This document shows, one piece after another, positions 1-11,700 of a stretch of DNA of 64,000 nucleotides; the first letter of the stretch is position 1; each line of letters begins with the position of its first letter. Both the position numbers and the translations under genes were made by a program. Where the stretch lies: assembly GCA_963556255.1 (NCBI GenBank), contig OY744615.1, forward strand, positions 8,436,669-8,500,668, given 5' to 3'. Source of the stretch: Allolobophora icterica (Eukaryota; Annelida; Clitellata; Crassiclitellata; Lumbricidae). The notes under the pieces are model-generated. The model ran no database searches and was not told the DNA's origin. It saw only the letters and a program-made list of their open reading frames with translations.

Positions 1-905
1 CGAGGCATAAGAAATGGACGGCCTCGGACAAAGTTGATTTTCTACGATGTGCACTCGAGAAAGCCGCTACTTAGCTACTTTGGGATTTTGGTGCGCGGCA
101 AGACGTCACCTACGAAGAACTGGTCGAACGCTAGAGACAGCGGTATGGCACTGAAGGCCAAGCAGAGACATTCCGTGCCCAGCTGTATTATCGACGTCAG
201 CGTGCCGGTGAAAACCTTAGTGATCTTCTGCACGACGTTCGTCGTCTGATGGTTCTCGCATATCCAGTTCCTTCCAATGAAACTACGCAGGTCATCGCCA
301 GAGACGCTTTCTTGGAAGCCATGCGAGACCGGGAGCTGTCGCTCAAGGTACGCGAGCGGGAGCCGAAGACCTGAGACGAGGCGTATTGGACAGCGGTTCG
401 TCTCGAGGCCTACCAGCGAACTATGGATGCGGACGACCGAAGAAGACATCCGAGCCGGGTAAGAGGAACGCAAGAGACTGACGTGAACGCCCAGATCCAG
501 TCGCAGTGCAACGCGAGGAGCAACGAAGATGGCAATGGGAGCTGGAGAGCCGCATCGAACGACAGCTACGGGAACTGCGAGGTCAAGTTGCAACTACCAG
601 CCCGACCGGTATCTTAAGTAAGCCTGGTTCCGCTTTCTACTGTCGAAGGGTTAGACTTACGTCCGTGTAATCGTTTTTTGATGGCTGCAAACGGGTCTGA
701 TATACGGGTCCTTGGGAAGTAGAGACCCCGATTAAGATTCAAACGGGATTTGATATTTTAACTTCGTTTTTGGTATCTGACCAGGTCACTGAACCCATGT
801 TAGGGATGGATTGGTTAATGGAACAGGGTTAAGGGTTTAGGTCTTGGTGCGGGGGTCTTGTTTGTTGGCCGTCGGCGTGATTCCCTTGTAGGAGGTAGCG
901 GTTCC
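1..905 (+). pseudogene. Decayed Ty3/Gypsy gag-protease relic
   Basis: Read in shifting plus-strand frames, the first 450 bases match the capsid region of the intact Gypsy Gag at 55,047-58,859 of this window. Shared peptides include EAMRDRELSLKVRERE (relic) against DALRDKELAMKVRERE. Around 680-710 the peptide AANGSDIRVLG matches the protease region (AANGTEIRVIG). Around 770-830 FLVSDQVTEPMLGMDWL follows in the matching order. Stops and frameshifts are frequent, so this is an old, dead copy of a related Gypsy lineage, truncated by the window edge. No LTR was recognised. Confidence 0.8.
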
Positions 906-1597
906 ATGTGGTGTCTAAATAAAGGCTTATTTTGCATAATTGAACGTGATTAGCTTCAATATAACAGGATCTAAAAACTGGAGTGGTTGCAAGGGATATT
1001 TACTGCAGGTAAGTGCGTGATGACTGCGACTGTCGATGCATAGTGAAACATAAAACGTATGCAATTTAAAGAAAAATTAGGAGAAATACGAGTTACTTCC
1101 AGAAATGAATTTAATTTTGCAAGATTGAAAAGTGTGTTTTTCCATTTTAAGAAATTCTAGTGGCAATTACAAATGATTTATGTTGCCACTAATCTGGCAA
1201 CGTTTGGCATCGATCATGCTCTCGGTGATCAGCTTTATCTGCCGATGCGATGAACTCTTTAAGAGAAGGTTCACAATTTAACCACTTGGTAACAAACAAC
1301 CATGCGATAGAAGAATTCAGCATTCTCACAAACCGAATTTTTTAGACAAAAATGCCTATGAAAGAACGGAAGCTCGAAACTAAAGTTAACAATTGTTAGG
1401 GCGATATCTAGGCACTATAAGTTTTTTTTTCTGAGCTCCTTGCTGAAGAATGCAATAAATGCTGTTGAAAGTATTTGAGGCAAAACTCACAACTCTTTCT
1501 GAAAGCATGGCTTAAGCTGCATCGGTAGGCAAAGAAACTAGTTTATTCAATCGTAATTCTCGTCTTTCAGTACATTCTTCACGATGCTCAAATATCT
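906..1597. other. No gene recognised
   Basis: This AT-rich stretch has no coding similarity, repeat structure or regulatory motif that I can support. Confidence 0.4.
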
Positions 1598-1957
1598 CTA
1601 CCTGCAATCGCCCTGAAGGAAATTACAATAGTCAACTAGAGAGCATATAAAAGCATTGACTAGCGTGGTAAAAACAGAGGATAAGACAGAACACCGAACA
1701 GACGCCTTAAATAGAAGTAAGAAGCAAGTTAGATTTGAAGGAGAGAAAGCTATCAAGCGCAGTATCTCCACTCCAAGTGCGTACACTTGATGAAAAAGAG
1801 AAATGCGGAAACATTTCCAAGAGGAAGGCAAAATCAATCTTCGGCAACTACTGAGGGGAGCCAAATCGAATGAACTCGGTTTTGGAGGCATTAAGAGAGA
1901 AATACTTTGATGACACCTAGGAGTGGAGATACTAACATAGTGACTTAATACGCTCAA
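1598..1957 (-). pseudogene. Non-LTR retrotransposon (L2/CR1-like) relic
   Basis: The minus strand encodes LVNAFICSLVDYCN. This matches the conserved block (LVNAFVxSRLDYCNSLL) found downstream of the reverse transcriptase core in L2/CR1-type LINEs. Other parts of the expected protein appear only in shifted frames. It is a short decayed fragment. Confidence 0.55.
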
Positions 1958-1985
1958 CTAAGTGCAACTGGGATGAAGGATAACC

Positions 1986-2425
1986 ATGGACAAATGCTGC
2001 CTTCTGTCTCTTTCTGTGTACGTATGTAGCGTCTTGTTTCCGTTTGTCTGTCCTCTTTTATCTGTGCTCATCTGTGTTTCCGTTTGTCTGTCTTCTTTCG
2101 TCCATGGACCTTCTTCTTTTGTCTGTTTGCAGTCATCCGTCAATATCCTTTTGTTTATGTTTATTCTCTTTAGTCCTCGTGTTTGTCTTTTTTTGGTGTC
2201 TCTGTTTTGTCTGTGTGTCTGTCTTCTTTAGTTTGCGTGTCTGTCTTCTTTTGTCTGTGTGTTCGTCTTCTTTTGCCTGTGTCTGTGTCTTCTTTTATCT
2301 GTGGGCATATCCGTCTTCTTTTGTCTGTGTGTCTGTTTTCTTTTGTCGGTTTGTGTATCGTCTCGTGTCTACCTTCTTTTATCTGTGTGTATATCTCATT
2401 GAGTCTGTGTGTCGTTTTTTTAGGC
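1986..2425. repeat. Pyrimidine-rich minisatellite (TCTTCTTTTGTCTGTGTG-like)
   Basis: Degenerate tandem units of about 18-25 bases built from TCTTCTTTT and GTCTGTGTGTCT run through the whole interval. The long open frames here are products of the repeat composition and are not genes. Confidence 0.8.
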
Positions 2426-2682
2426 GCTGTAGAAATTTCGAGATTACGATTACGAATTGTGGTCTGTTTGCCATGTAATCAGTTTTCAACTGTTGGCGAA
2501 AGTTCCTTGCAGAGTCGCTGTCTAGAAAGAAGAGCGTACAAGCAGTCTTTGAAGTTTGCGCTGATATGTGTGCAATCATGGGTATAAAATGTTTGCGACC
2601 TCAATTTTCTTAGCCTCGGCACACGATGGCAGATGAAAGTCTTGAGCTGTCTGTCTTCTCTCATTTCCCCTATATATATATA

Positions 2683-2944
2683 CAGTGCTTTTTTCTGGAA
2701 AAAAGGTTCCGGAACGGAACAATAAGTTCCGGAACGGAATAATTATGGGCGGGGTAAAATCCAGAGAAAAACGGGATTGAGTGTTGGGAGGGGTCTCAGT
2801 AAACACTGAAAACAGTTCAAAACACTGAAATTAAATTAAAACAACTAAATTATTGTTTTTATTATTAAAATAAATATATTATTTTTAATATCTGAAAAAG
2901 GTGCCGGAACTCCGTTCCGGCGCGTACAGGCTGAAAAAGCACTG
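2683..2944. mobile_element. hAT-type MITE, family A copy 1 (262 bp)
   Basis: The ends are inverted repeats, CAGTGCTTTTTTCTGG on the left and CTGAAAAAGCACTG on the right. Subterminal GTTCCGGAACGGAAC-type palindromes lie inside. The flanks give a near-match 8-bp duplication (TATATATA / TATATGTA) in an AT repeat. An inverted copy lies at 43,885-44,149. The CAGTG terminus and 8-bp target duplication point to the hAT superfamily. There is no coding capacity. Confidence 0.8.
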
Positions 2945-3254
2945 TATATGTAATTATATATATATGTATATGCATGTATTTGTGTATGTTGCATACTCGC
3001 ACATATATTTAGGGCCTATATGTGTGCGAGTGTATATTATATGAATTATGTGTAAATATATTATGTGCAATTGTATATGTCTATCTATCTATGTATTATG
3101 CAATCTATATGTATAATTATATGTTGTATGTATGTATATTAATATTCATATGCTTATGCATGTCAGTGTTTATGTAATTTAATCATACACTTTTATAGCG
3201 CCTGTTCAAGAAAACTCATCAATATGTATATATGTAGGTATGTATGTATATAAG
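2945..3254. repeat. AT-rich simple sequence (TATATG/TGTATG)
   Basis: Imperfect TATATGTATG-like repeats fill the interval. No gene was recognised. Confidence 0.6.
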
Positions 3255-4429
3255 TGTCTGTGAACAATCAATCAAATCAATTAATCAAATAACATTTATT
3301 GGTCCATATATTAGCAACACAGTAATGCCAAATACTTCGTTAATTACATTGAACATTAAAGTGACACACTAAATAATCATTTCACTGATATTATAAACTT
3401 TACAAGCACAAATTCTTTGGCAGCAGAACATTTAGTTCCTGCCTTTTGTCCTAATTATCATGTGTTATACTTGTATTGGCATTATAACAAGGATCACCAT
3501 AAACGGCTACCTTTCTTATTAAATTTGGACACAATGGGGAATCTAGAAGGGATGAAATTCCGCTAGGAATGGTCCCCCTATTTCAGTTATACCCCCTTTT
3601 CAGTTAACATTAATTGGTGGGTAGAATTGATAAGATATAGTGCAATCTGATTTATAATATTTAATCATGTATCTTGCTTTATTTCTTTTTTATATACACG
3701 CAGGACCAACTAACATTACTTAACATTTAGATAGTGCCAAAGAAAGAATAATGAAACAAAACAAAAAACAAACCACCTTGCCCAATTCTGTATTCATTAG
3801 CAGCCAGTTCTTTAATTGTCTTTAAGATGTACATAAATTTGGGCAGTCTTATATTCATAGGTATTACATTCCAAATTAGTGGACCCTTGCATCATACAGA
3901 AAATTTCCTTACATTAGTTCTAGCGAAGACATATCTTATATTAAAGGCGGTCCTTGTGGCATGTGAGCGCAATTAAGAGTTCATAGTAAAAAAGTTTGTA
4001 TATTCACGTGGGAATAATTTATTTATTGAGCAGTACATAAAATTTCCTATTTGGTATTCCAGAAGTTGGTCTAGTTTCAAGATTCCCTGTTGGCGAAATA
4101 AATCTTCAGTATGTGCTAAATATTTTGATTTTGTTATTATCCTTATGCTTCTTTTTAGAAGTAACACCAGTTTTCTGAGCCTAGTGCTGTAATTTGAAGC
4201 CCACACAACTGTACTGTAGTTTAAATATGGGTTGATCATCGTATAATATACGCTTTTTTAATATATTAAGGTTGAAGAAGATAAGATATTCTTTCTATTA
4301 CACCTAGGTTTTTGCTATTTTCCGAGAGATGTGCTCGATGTGTTCATTCCATGTTAAGTTTTGATCTAGATAAACTACAAGAAATTTAGTTGATGTCACT
4401 TGCGGAATTTCTGTCTGATCAATTATAAG
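3255..4429 (-). pseudogene. Non-LTR retrotransposon 3' fragment (C-terminal RT region and tail)
   Basis: On the minus strand, 4,429 down to 3,973 encodes a block typical of the region after the LINE reverse transcriptase core. Recognisable pieces are FLVVYLDQNLTWNEHI, NPYLNYSTVVWAS and LKLDQLLEYQIGNFMY. One frameshift lies near 4,240. The 3' UTR runs down to about 3,255 and ends in TTGATTGATT-like tail repeats. The 5' part is cut off by the hAT MITE at 4,430-4,993, which inserted into this LINE and duplicated ATTATAAG. Confidence 0.75.
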
Positions 4430-4993
4430 CAGTGATGGGCAATAGTTAACTAAAAAGTTGCTAACTTTTAGTTTAACTAAATTTTTTTAGTTAAGGATGA
4501 AGTTTAAGTAAAATAAAATAGTTTAGTTAAAACCATAGTTTAACTAAACAAAATTTAGTTGCTAACTAAAAAGTTTAACTAAAAAAATCAGCAATTCGCA
4601 ACTATTTTCTGCAATGAACATTGAACACTGTAAACAACTCAACACGAAACTTATTGATTAACAGTGAATGGTTTTAGCATTAACAGCCTGTGTTTTCAAA
4701 TTCATACACTACTTACAGTATGCCTGTGACTGTAGGCTAGAAGAGTACACATTGCATAGTTTGAAGGTGAAATTGTCATTGACGCTCTGCATTATTACAG
4801 TTCATTTAACCTCTGTTATTGTGCAAATGTTTGTCGTAAAAAGTTGGAAAATAGTTGGAAAAAGTTTAACTACCTTTTTTTAGTTTAGTTAACTACTTTC
4901 CAAAATTAGTTGCCAACTTTAGTTAAACTATATTTTTTTAGTTGGAAAATAGTTTTAGTTTAACTAAAAAAAATAGTTTAGTGCCCATCACTG
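4430..4993. mobile_element. hAT-type MITE, family B copy 1 (564 bp)
   Basis: The terminal inverted repeats are CAGTGATGGGCAATAG and TAGTGCCCATCACTG. A perfect 8-bp target duplication, ATTATAAG, lies at 4,422-4,429 and 4,994-5,001. The interior is rich in AGTTTAACTAAA motifs that could fold extensively. There is no coding capacity. A partial second copy ends at 41,069. The ends and 8-bp duplication indicate hAT. Confidence 0.9.
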
Positions 4994-5001
4994 ATTATAA
5001 G

Positions 5002-5337
5002 TTATAAGTAAGTTACAAGTAGTTAAAAACGATTGTAAGATATGCATGGAGATGTGCACATGTCCACAATATAAAATATCAACCAGTTCATATGTGCACT
5101 TGTTCGGAAATTCGGTAGAAATACTCGATAGTGACAATACATTAGCAGCTGCTTAAACCAGCATGCTTATAGGTGTTCTGTCTCAATTCCGAATAAACAA
5201 TAAGCCATCGCTTATGAATAAAATGACCATGCCTTCGTTCTTCTGCTTCAATAGATATCAAGTCCAGTTTCCCACTCTATTAGGGTGAAAAAATTCGAAA
5301 AAGAGCGTTCATCCAATATGCCTTACGAATCAACTTC
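5002..5337. other. Probable 3' flank of the DEG/ENaC gene
   Basis: This lies just downstream of the channel stop codon on the minus strand. I see no clear AATAAA on that strand and no other gene. Confidence 0.3.
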
Positions 5338-5792
5338 TTAACGGCGTTGCATTTTAGCGAACCTAGCAGAAGTAACAAATTCACTTAATAATTGGACGAA
5401 GAACTGGAAAAATTCAAAAATGGTAAGTAATGTGCCTCCGAGAATCAGTCCCAAGGCACCTCCAACGTCGCACACCAGTGTGAGGAGATCATAGGCTGGA
5501 GCCGTTTGGATGTCAACGTAGTTCAGCTGCGAGTAGAAGATATCCAGGTAGACGAGTTCCTTGCTCAGTTTCGACATCGTCAGATTTCGTCCTTTGAACT
5601 GCGACCTTCGCGACATGTAGTTGAGAAAATGCTCTGACAGAGGACTTGTCGAGATTGAATATGGATATGTGGTTTGATGACATTGGAGAGGACAACCACA
5701 CTGGAGGGACGCGCCTGTAGTAATCCACGACCTCAAGCCTTTTGGCACGCAGTAGTAGTACTTCTCAAGAGAGCAAACCTTCTTCCCTGGAA
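5338..5792 (-). CDS. DEG/ENaC exon 7: C-terminal ectodomain, TM2, C-terminus
   Basis: The acceptor is gcaatcag at 5,793. It encodes the last cysteines (SLQCGCPLQC), the palm segment LVYLDIFYSQLNY and pore-lining TM2 GGALGLILGGTLLTIFEFF, then a short basic tail ending MQRR and TAA. Where ASICs have GAS in the selectivity filter, this has GGT. Confidence 0.92.
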
Positions 5793-8700
5793 CTGATTGC
5801 ACAAAATGATTAAACAGACTAAATTAATTCTGAGCTGCTTATTCAAAGTCAGTATGTTGTTTTAGCCTAGGGGAGACTGGGGCAAGAGAGGCACCTTTTT
5901 AGAAAGCATGTTATATTTTCAAAAATATATAATATGCCACAGTTTTTTCTTAGGCATGTTGGCAACACATAAGGCTCTATATAAAAACGTTAGAAATTGA
6001 CTATATATAGAAACATATTTGCAAAATGTGCAAAAACACAAACTGAAAATGATGCCACTCTTACCCCACCACTTTTTGGCAAGAGTGGCATATACTGCCA
6101 ATCATGCCCAAAAGGTGGAGCAAGTTTGACATGGAGGCAGGCAGTGACATTGGTCGCTAGGCTATCTGACTTTTTTTATCTGACAATAAACAACAGTAAC
6201 TCAAAATGAATTCAAACTGTCAGTCGTATTTGTAATCTTAAGTAAGAAATAATCGTAGTTAAAGACAGTAATCACATTTATGTTGCTTGTCGCCGGGCAC
6301 ACTTGGGGCACAGCTTTCATGACACCAGTACACTTGCATATATCATTACATACTCAGATACAGCTACCTCCACGGATTCGTTGTCATCTGACATGCGCAA
6401 TGCTGGTATACTGACCGTACTGATAGTGTGTACGTGTATACACATGTTTGCATATGTGTGTAAATACATGCATGTATGCGACATATATGCATAGCTATAT
6501 ACATACAAACACATATTAATACATACATTAAATTAAGCTATGTTGATTATTTTTTCTGAATTATACCGTCGACATGAATCGGTCGACATTTGCATTCGGA
6601 AACTATGAAGTGTGCCGCGCATTGAGTGATGCATCTCAGGTGCGTGTAGTTTTCGCTCTGACGACAGTCACCATACGGCGAAGGCAACATAGACAGCTAC
6701 AAATAAACAACCGAAATACAGCGCATGACTTTGACTGGCTGAAGTTATCGTGGGCTATTTGAAAGCATTCTTTAAACAAAACTTTAAACAGATTTAAAAA
6801 AACTGCAAAATACGCCTGTCAGGTTTCTTTCTAAGAGAGGGTGTTTTTAAGCCCACAGTGTCCAGTTTGGGGCTGAAGGAACAGAGTTAATTTTAAGGTG
6901 TTTGATTGACAGTGTAATTTTTGTAGCTGACCTTGTATTATATGATTTTTTTATGATTACATACTTTTTACAAGTAGGCGGAGCTTAAGAGACCCCGCGC
7001 ACTCTGATTGGTTTTGGTTTTTGAGGTCAAGTAGCTAAATGTCGAATTTTTATGTTTGTGTAAGTTACATTTTTGCATTTATATTAATAATAATAATCTT
7101 TTTCTTTAATTAAGCGCCTGCAAACGCACTGCGCTATACAGTGAACATACATATAGTAGAAACGGCAGCCACGCAGGGCGCCTTACATACATGTATACAG
7201 TAAAAGCACATAACAGTTTTACAGGAGTCGAATATAACTGTTTATGCGGCAGCCATCATACGGCGCCAATCAAGGTCTACTATTCATTTAACCACCGCCG
7301 CAACCTAGCGAGTGGAAGGCTGAATAAACCTTACGGGTGTCTATCGGGTTCGATCTTAGTACCTACTGCTCTTCACGCCAGTGTGTTATCCATTACTCTA
7401 CGGGCCCCCGTAATGAGCTGGTATTTAATTTGTATGCATATTTTTTGTGATATTTTTAATGAGTTGGTCTAGTGACGTGAAGAGTTGCCGACTGTGCGAG
7501 ATTTGTAGTTTTGATTCTTTGATTGTTAAAAGTTTGAATTTATGTTTGCTTCGAGAACTTGTTGTCATATCAAGATTAGAGATTACCATATACTCCAAGT
7601 AATAAGAGTTTAAAGCCATTTAGGCGACTCTTGTGTCTAAAAAAGACTACACTTCAATACGCAGACCCGTCCACAAACCAGAGATAGTCATTAGTCACTG
7701 TGGAAGTATCTTTATTTAAAGCCAGCAACTGACATTTCGGTTACGGCTACTAGTCAGTGAGTCATTATAGCGATATAGAGACGACACTGACAATGCTAAA
7801 CAATAATTCAAGAAGTTTAGAGATCCTGTATAATAGTAGTCGAAGAAAAGCATTTTGTTGCAGGAACGCACAAAATGACGTAACACAATGAAACATTGCT
7901 ACAATTACTACAAATATTACTAGACATCGGATTTGTGAAGTTTAACTTACGTTTCTGAGTGCAAATGAAATAGATGTTGAAATGCCAGTTCCGACTCTGA
8001 ATCCTACATCCTGCAAAGCAGGTTGGTCGTGTGGATCATGCAGAACAACCTATGGAAGACCGGCATGAACATGAAAATTCTGCCAAACTTACATAGCGCG
8101 ACTTTCGGTGACACCAATCAGAGGCACTGTCCGAACTAGCCAAATTGATTTAGATAATAATAATAACAATGACAATTTATATGGCTCCGTAACACAGCCA
8201 TGCCGTTACAAGGGCGCCTCACAATCAACTAACGGCAGGGTAGGCCTTAGAGAACAAGTAGGTCTTGAGTCCGGATTTGAAGGAGTCAATTGTGTTAGCC
8301 GCTCGCAGGGCAGGAGGAAGACCGTTCCAGCACTTGGGGCCAGCCGCTGAGAAAGCGCGATCGCCAAAGCGGGTTCTCATCCGTCTCACGCGAAGATCGC
8401 TTTTCTCGAGCGATCGGAGTCGCAACCCGGAGGCGGAAGAATGCGTCCCGATGCAGAAATCGTGCAAATACTCGGTCGCAGCCCCGTGAAGTGACTTATA
8501 AACCAGCAAACAGATCTTGTACTCTATGCGTAGAGAGACTGGCAGCCAGTGCAGAATATCACGGAGGAGCGGCGTGACATGATCGTATTTCCTCCGGTTG
8601 CATAGCAGCCTCGCAGCAGCGTTGAGAACGGACTGCAGGCAATCCAAGAGGCACTTGGGCGCACCGACCAGTAGGCTATTGCAGCGGTCGACCTGAGAGG

Positions 8701-11700
8701 TGACGAAGGCGGCGACGGCCGCTCTCGCAGCCTCGAAAGGCAAAGACCTGATGCAGCCTCTCAGGAGGCGGAGCTGACGAAAGCAGCGGCCGACGATCTG
8801 CGCCACGCGACTTCTCATGGACAGGTCTGATTCCAGCGCGACACCGAGATCGCGGACGACAGTCACGGGTCGGATCATGGACCCGCAGACACTCAGTTCG
8901 CCAGTGTCAAGATGAGGGCACCGTCTGCTCGTCGCGCACCATAAGAAGTCTGTCTTCTCGGGGTTGAGACGCCGTCTATTAGATCTCATCCACTCCGCTA
9001 TCCGCTCGACGCCCAATTCCATCCTTCGCCGCTGCTGCCCATCAGTTGACGGTCGGCCCAACGTGTAGAGCTGCGAGTCATCGGCGTAGAAATGAGATGA
9101 CAAGCCGAGACTGGTGGCAAGCTCACCGACGTCGGCCGTGTAGAGCAGGAACAGCAGCGATCCGAGCACAGAGCCTTGAGGGACACCGCAGACAAGAGAG
9201 CGAACAGATGATAAGACTCCATCGTAGAGCACTGTCTGTCTGCGACCGCTGAGGTAAGAATGCAGCCAGTCGAGGGCCACCGAACGGATTCCGTACGTCC
9301 TCTCCAGGCGTTCAACCAGCACATCATGGTCGACCGTGTCGAACGCCGCCGATAGATCGAGCAGGCCGAGCAGCGCGTGGTCTTCCGCGTCAATCGCCTC
9401 GATTAGGTCATTAACCACCTTGAGAAGCGCGGTCTCGGTTGAATGGAATTTCCGATAGGCCGACTGATGAACGGGAAGAAGTCCCGCCGACGACAGATGA
9501 TCGGTCAGCTGGAGACTGACGACCCGCTCGAGCAGCTTGGAGAGGAACGACAGGTTCGAAATCGGTCGATAGCTTGAGAGCTCTCCACGAGGAAGCATTG
9601 TCTTCTTGAGGCGAGGTGTTACATAAGCGTCTTTGTAGCAAGTCGGGACGGTACCGGAGGACAGCGATAAATTGAACAGTGAGGCGATGTAAGGGGCGAG
9701 CAGATCGATGATGGTCTTAAGCAGCCACGTAGGCATCGGGTTCTTTCATCGAGTACTTGTCGGCAGCGTCCTTAACCAACCGGCAGACAGCGTCGGTCGT
9801 AACAGGCAAGAAACCGGAGAACCGATCCGCTGTCGAGATGTCACGGATCACCGGTGGAGGCGCACCGTCGGTAGCCGACCTGATGTCAGAGACTCTCTGG
9901 TCGAAGTAATCGGCGAAAGCCTCAGCAGAAAGCCCCGGTTCAGCACTAGGTGCCGCGTCCTCACCCCTGCCCAGTCCATCGTTTATCGCGCGCCATAGCG
10001 ACGCCGGGTCACGCCGTGCATCGACTTTTGATTTCCAGAAAATATCCCGCTTTGATCGAACCTGGCGATGCATGGATTTCAGCGTTCCCATCCAACTGTC
10101 ACGATCGGCGCCCGTGCGCGACCTCTTATATCGACGCTCAAGCCGCCTGGCGCGACGCTTCGCAAAGCGACAATCCGAGTCGAACCACTTATCGGACGAG
10201 CGTCGAACCCGACAGGTGGTTTCAGCCATCGGCGCGTGGACGTCAAGCAAGGCCGTTACCACTTCGTCGAAGCGCGTAGCCATTGCATCGGCTCTATCGT
10301 CCGACGAGGAGATAGCGGAGCCGTCACAGAGGCAAGAGGCTTCGAGATCGGCCCTGAACAGATCGACATCAAATCGCCTCCAGGTTAGATATCATGATAA
10401 AAGGAGAGGTTCTCAGATTACTAAGCAAGTAAGTAGAAAAGTCGCCGATAGTGTTCAGAGTTCCTCGACTGCGATGAATCGATGACGAGGAACAGCAGTA
10501 ACAGGCGATGTGGTCCACAGCCAGAGGCACACGGCTACCTCACGGTCCAGGAGCGCCTAAAATTTGGTGGATGACGTAGAATTTGTACTTCTCTTGATGG
10601 CCTTTGTAGAAGACACACAGTGCGTCTGATTTAAGGCAAGCGATCGATCGCTCTTCTTGGTCTCTCGCCTAGCAAAGGTACCGGCGAGCGATTTAACACT
10701 CGCCTAGCCGAAGGCTTCTCACCTTTGTCACAGTCGGCCGTCGCTCGATGAGTCTGGGTTAGACTCCAAGATAATAGACGAACCTGGAGCCAGATCATTA
10801 TTTTATTTACCTAATTGAGATTACTTTAATTTACTTATTTGCGGCAGTGGTGAATGCGTGCCGCGACCTGTCCTAATTACTGCTGACTGATCACTCCAAT
10901 TTCGTGCAATATGAATGGCCATAACAACAGGGTCGATACCTCACGCCGCGTGACATCATCCGTGGCAACACCAATTTCGGAAATTATTTCAAACAAGTGG
11001 GGCGGCGAAGATGAGCAAGTCGAATTATAATGTACAGTTGAGCACGTATCTGTCATGGAAATTAGGCGACTCGTTCGATGTTGATGTAGTCGAAATAGAA
11101 AACCGTCGAACTGTGAACAAAATTTACTGCAAGTCCTGCAGAAAGAACGCAATAAAATTCGAATGGATTGCCGGCTGAAAGGTCAAGCTAAAATGAATGT
11201 TCAACGTATGCCGAAGGCTCAATCAAAGTTCTGAAATCAGCCGTCACACGTCATCAGTGGTCGGTTTCTAGTGAATGTTCATTCATTCAGAGAATTTATA
11301 TAGCGCCTCTTGAAGAGACCTACTCAGTTAACGGAATTGAAGTGAGATAGGCCTACTAGATGAGTACTATATGCAGCAACACGAAAAATTACGAATACGA
11401 TACACAAAATACGCTGTACACAAGAACTCCCGAGGTCGACCGCATATCGCTCGCCTACTCGATCCAGCGCGATCGATTTTCAACCCGCCTACTATTTTCA
11501 AATCAGACGCACTGGAGACACAGGCAGTAAATGTAAATGTAAATGTACGCTATTTTCTATAGCGACCGTATAATGGCCTTGCCCCTGCTCATTTTTCAAT
11601 GAATTGATCGGGTGAGATCCTTCACCACCGCTGCCCGTTTGAATGGGTGCCACGCCATTTAAGGTTCCCGTGTACGGATCGTGCAGTTGCTTCAGATGGA

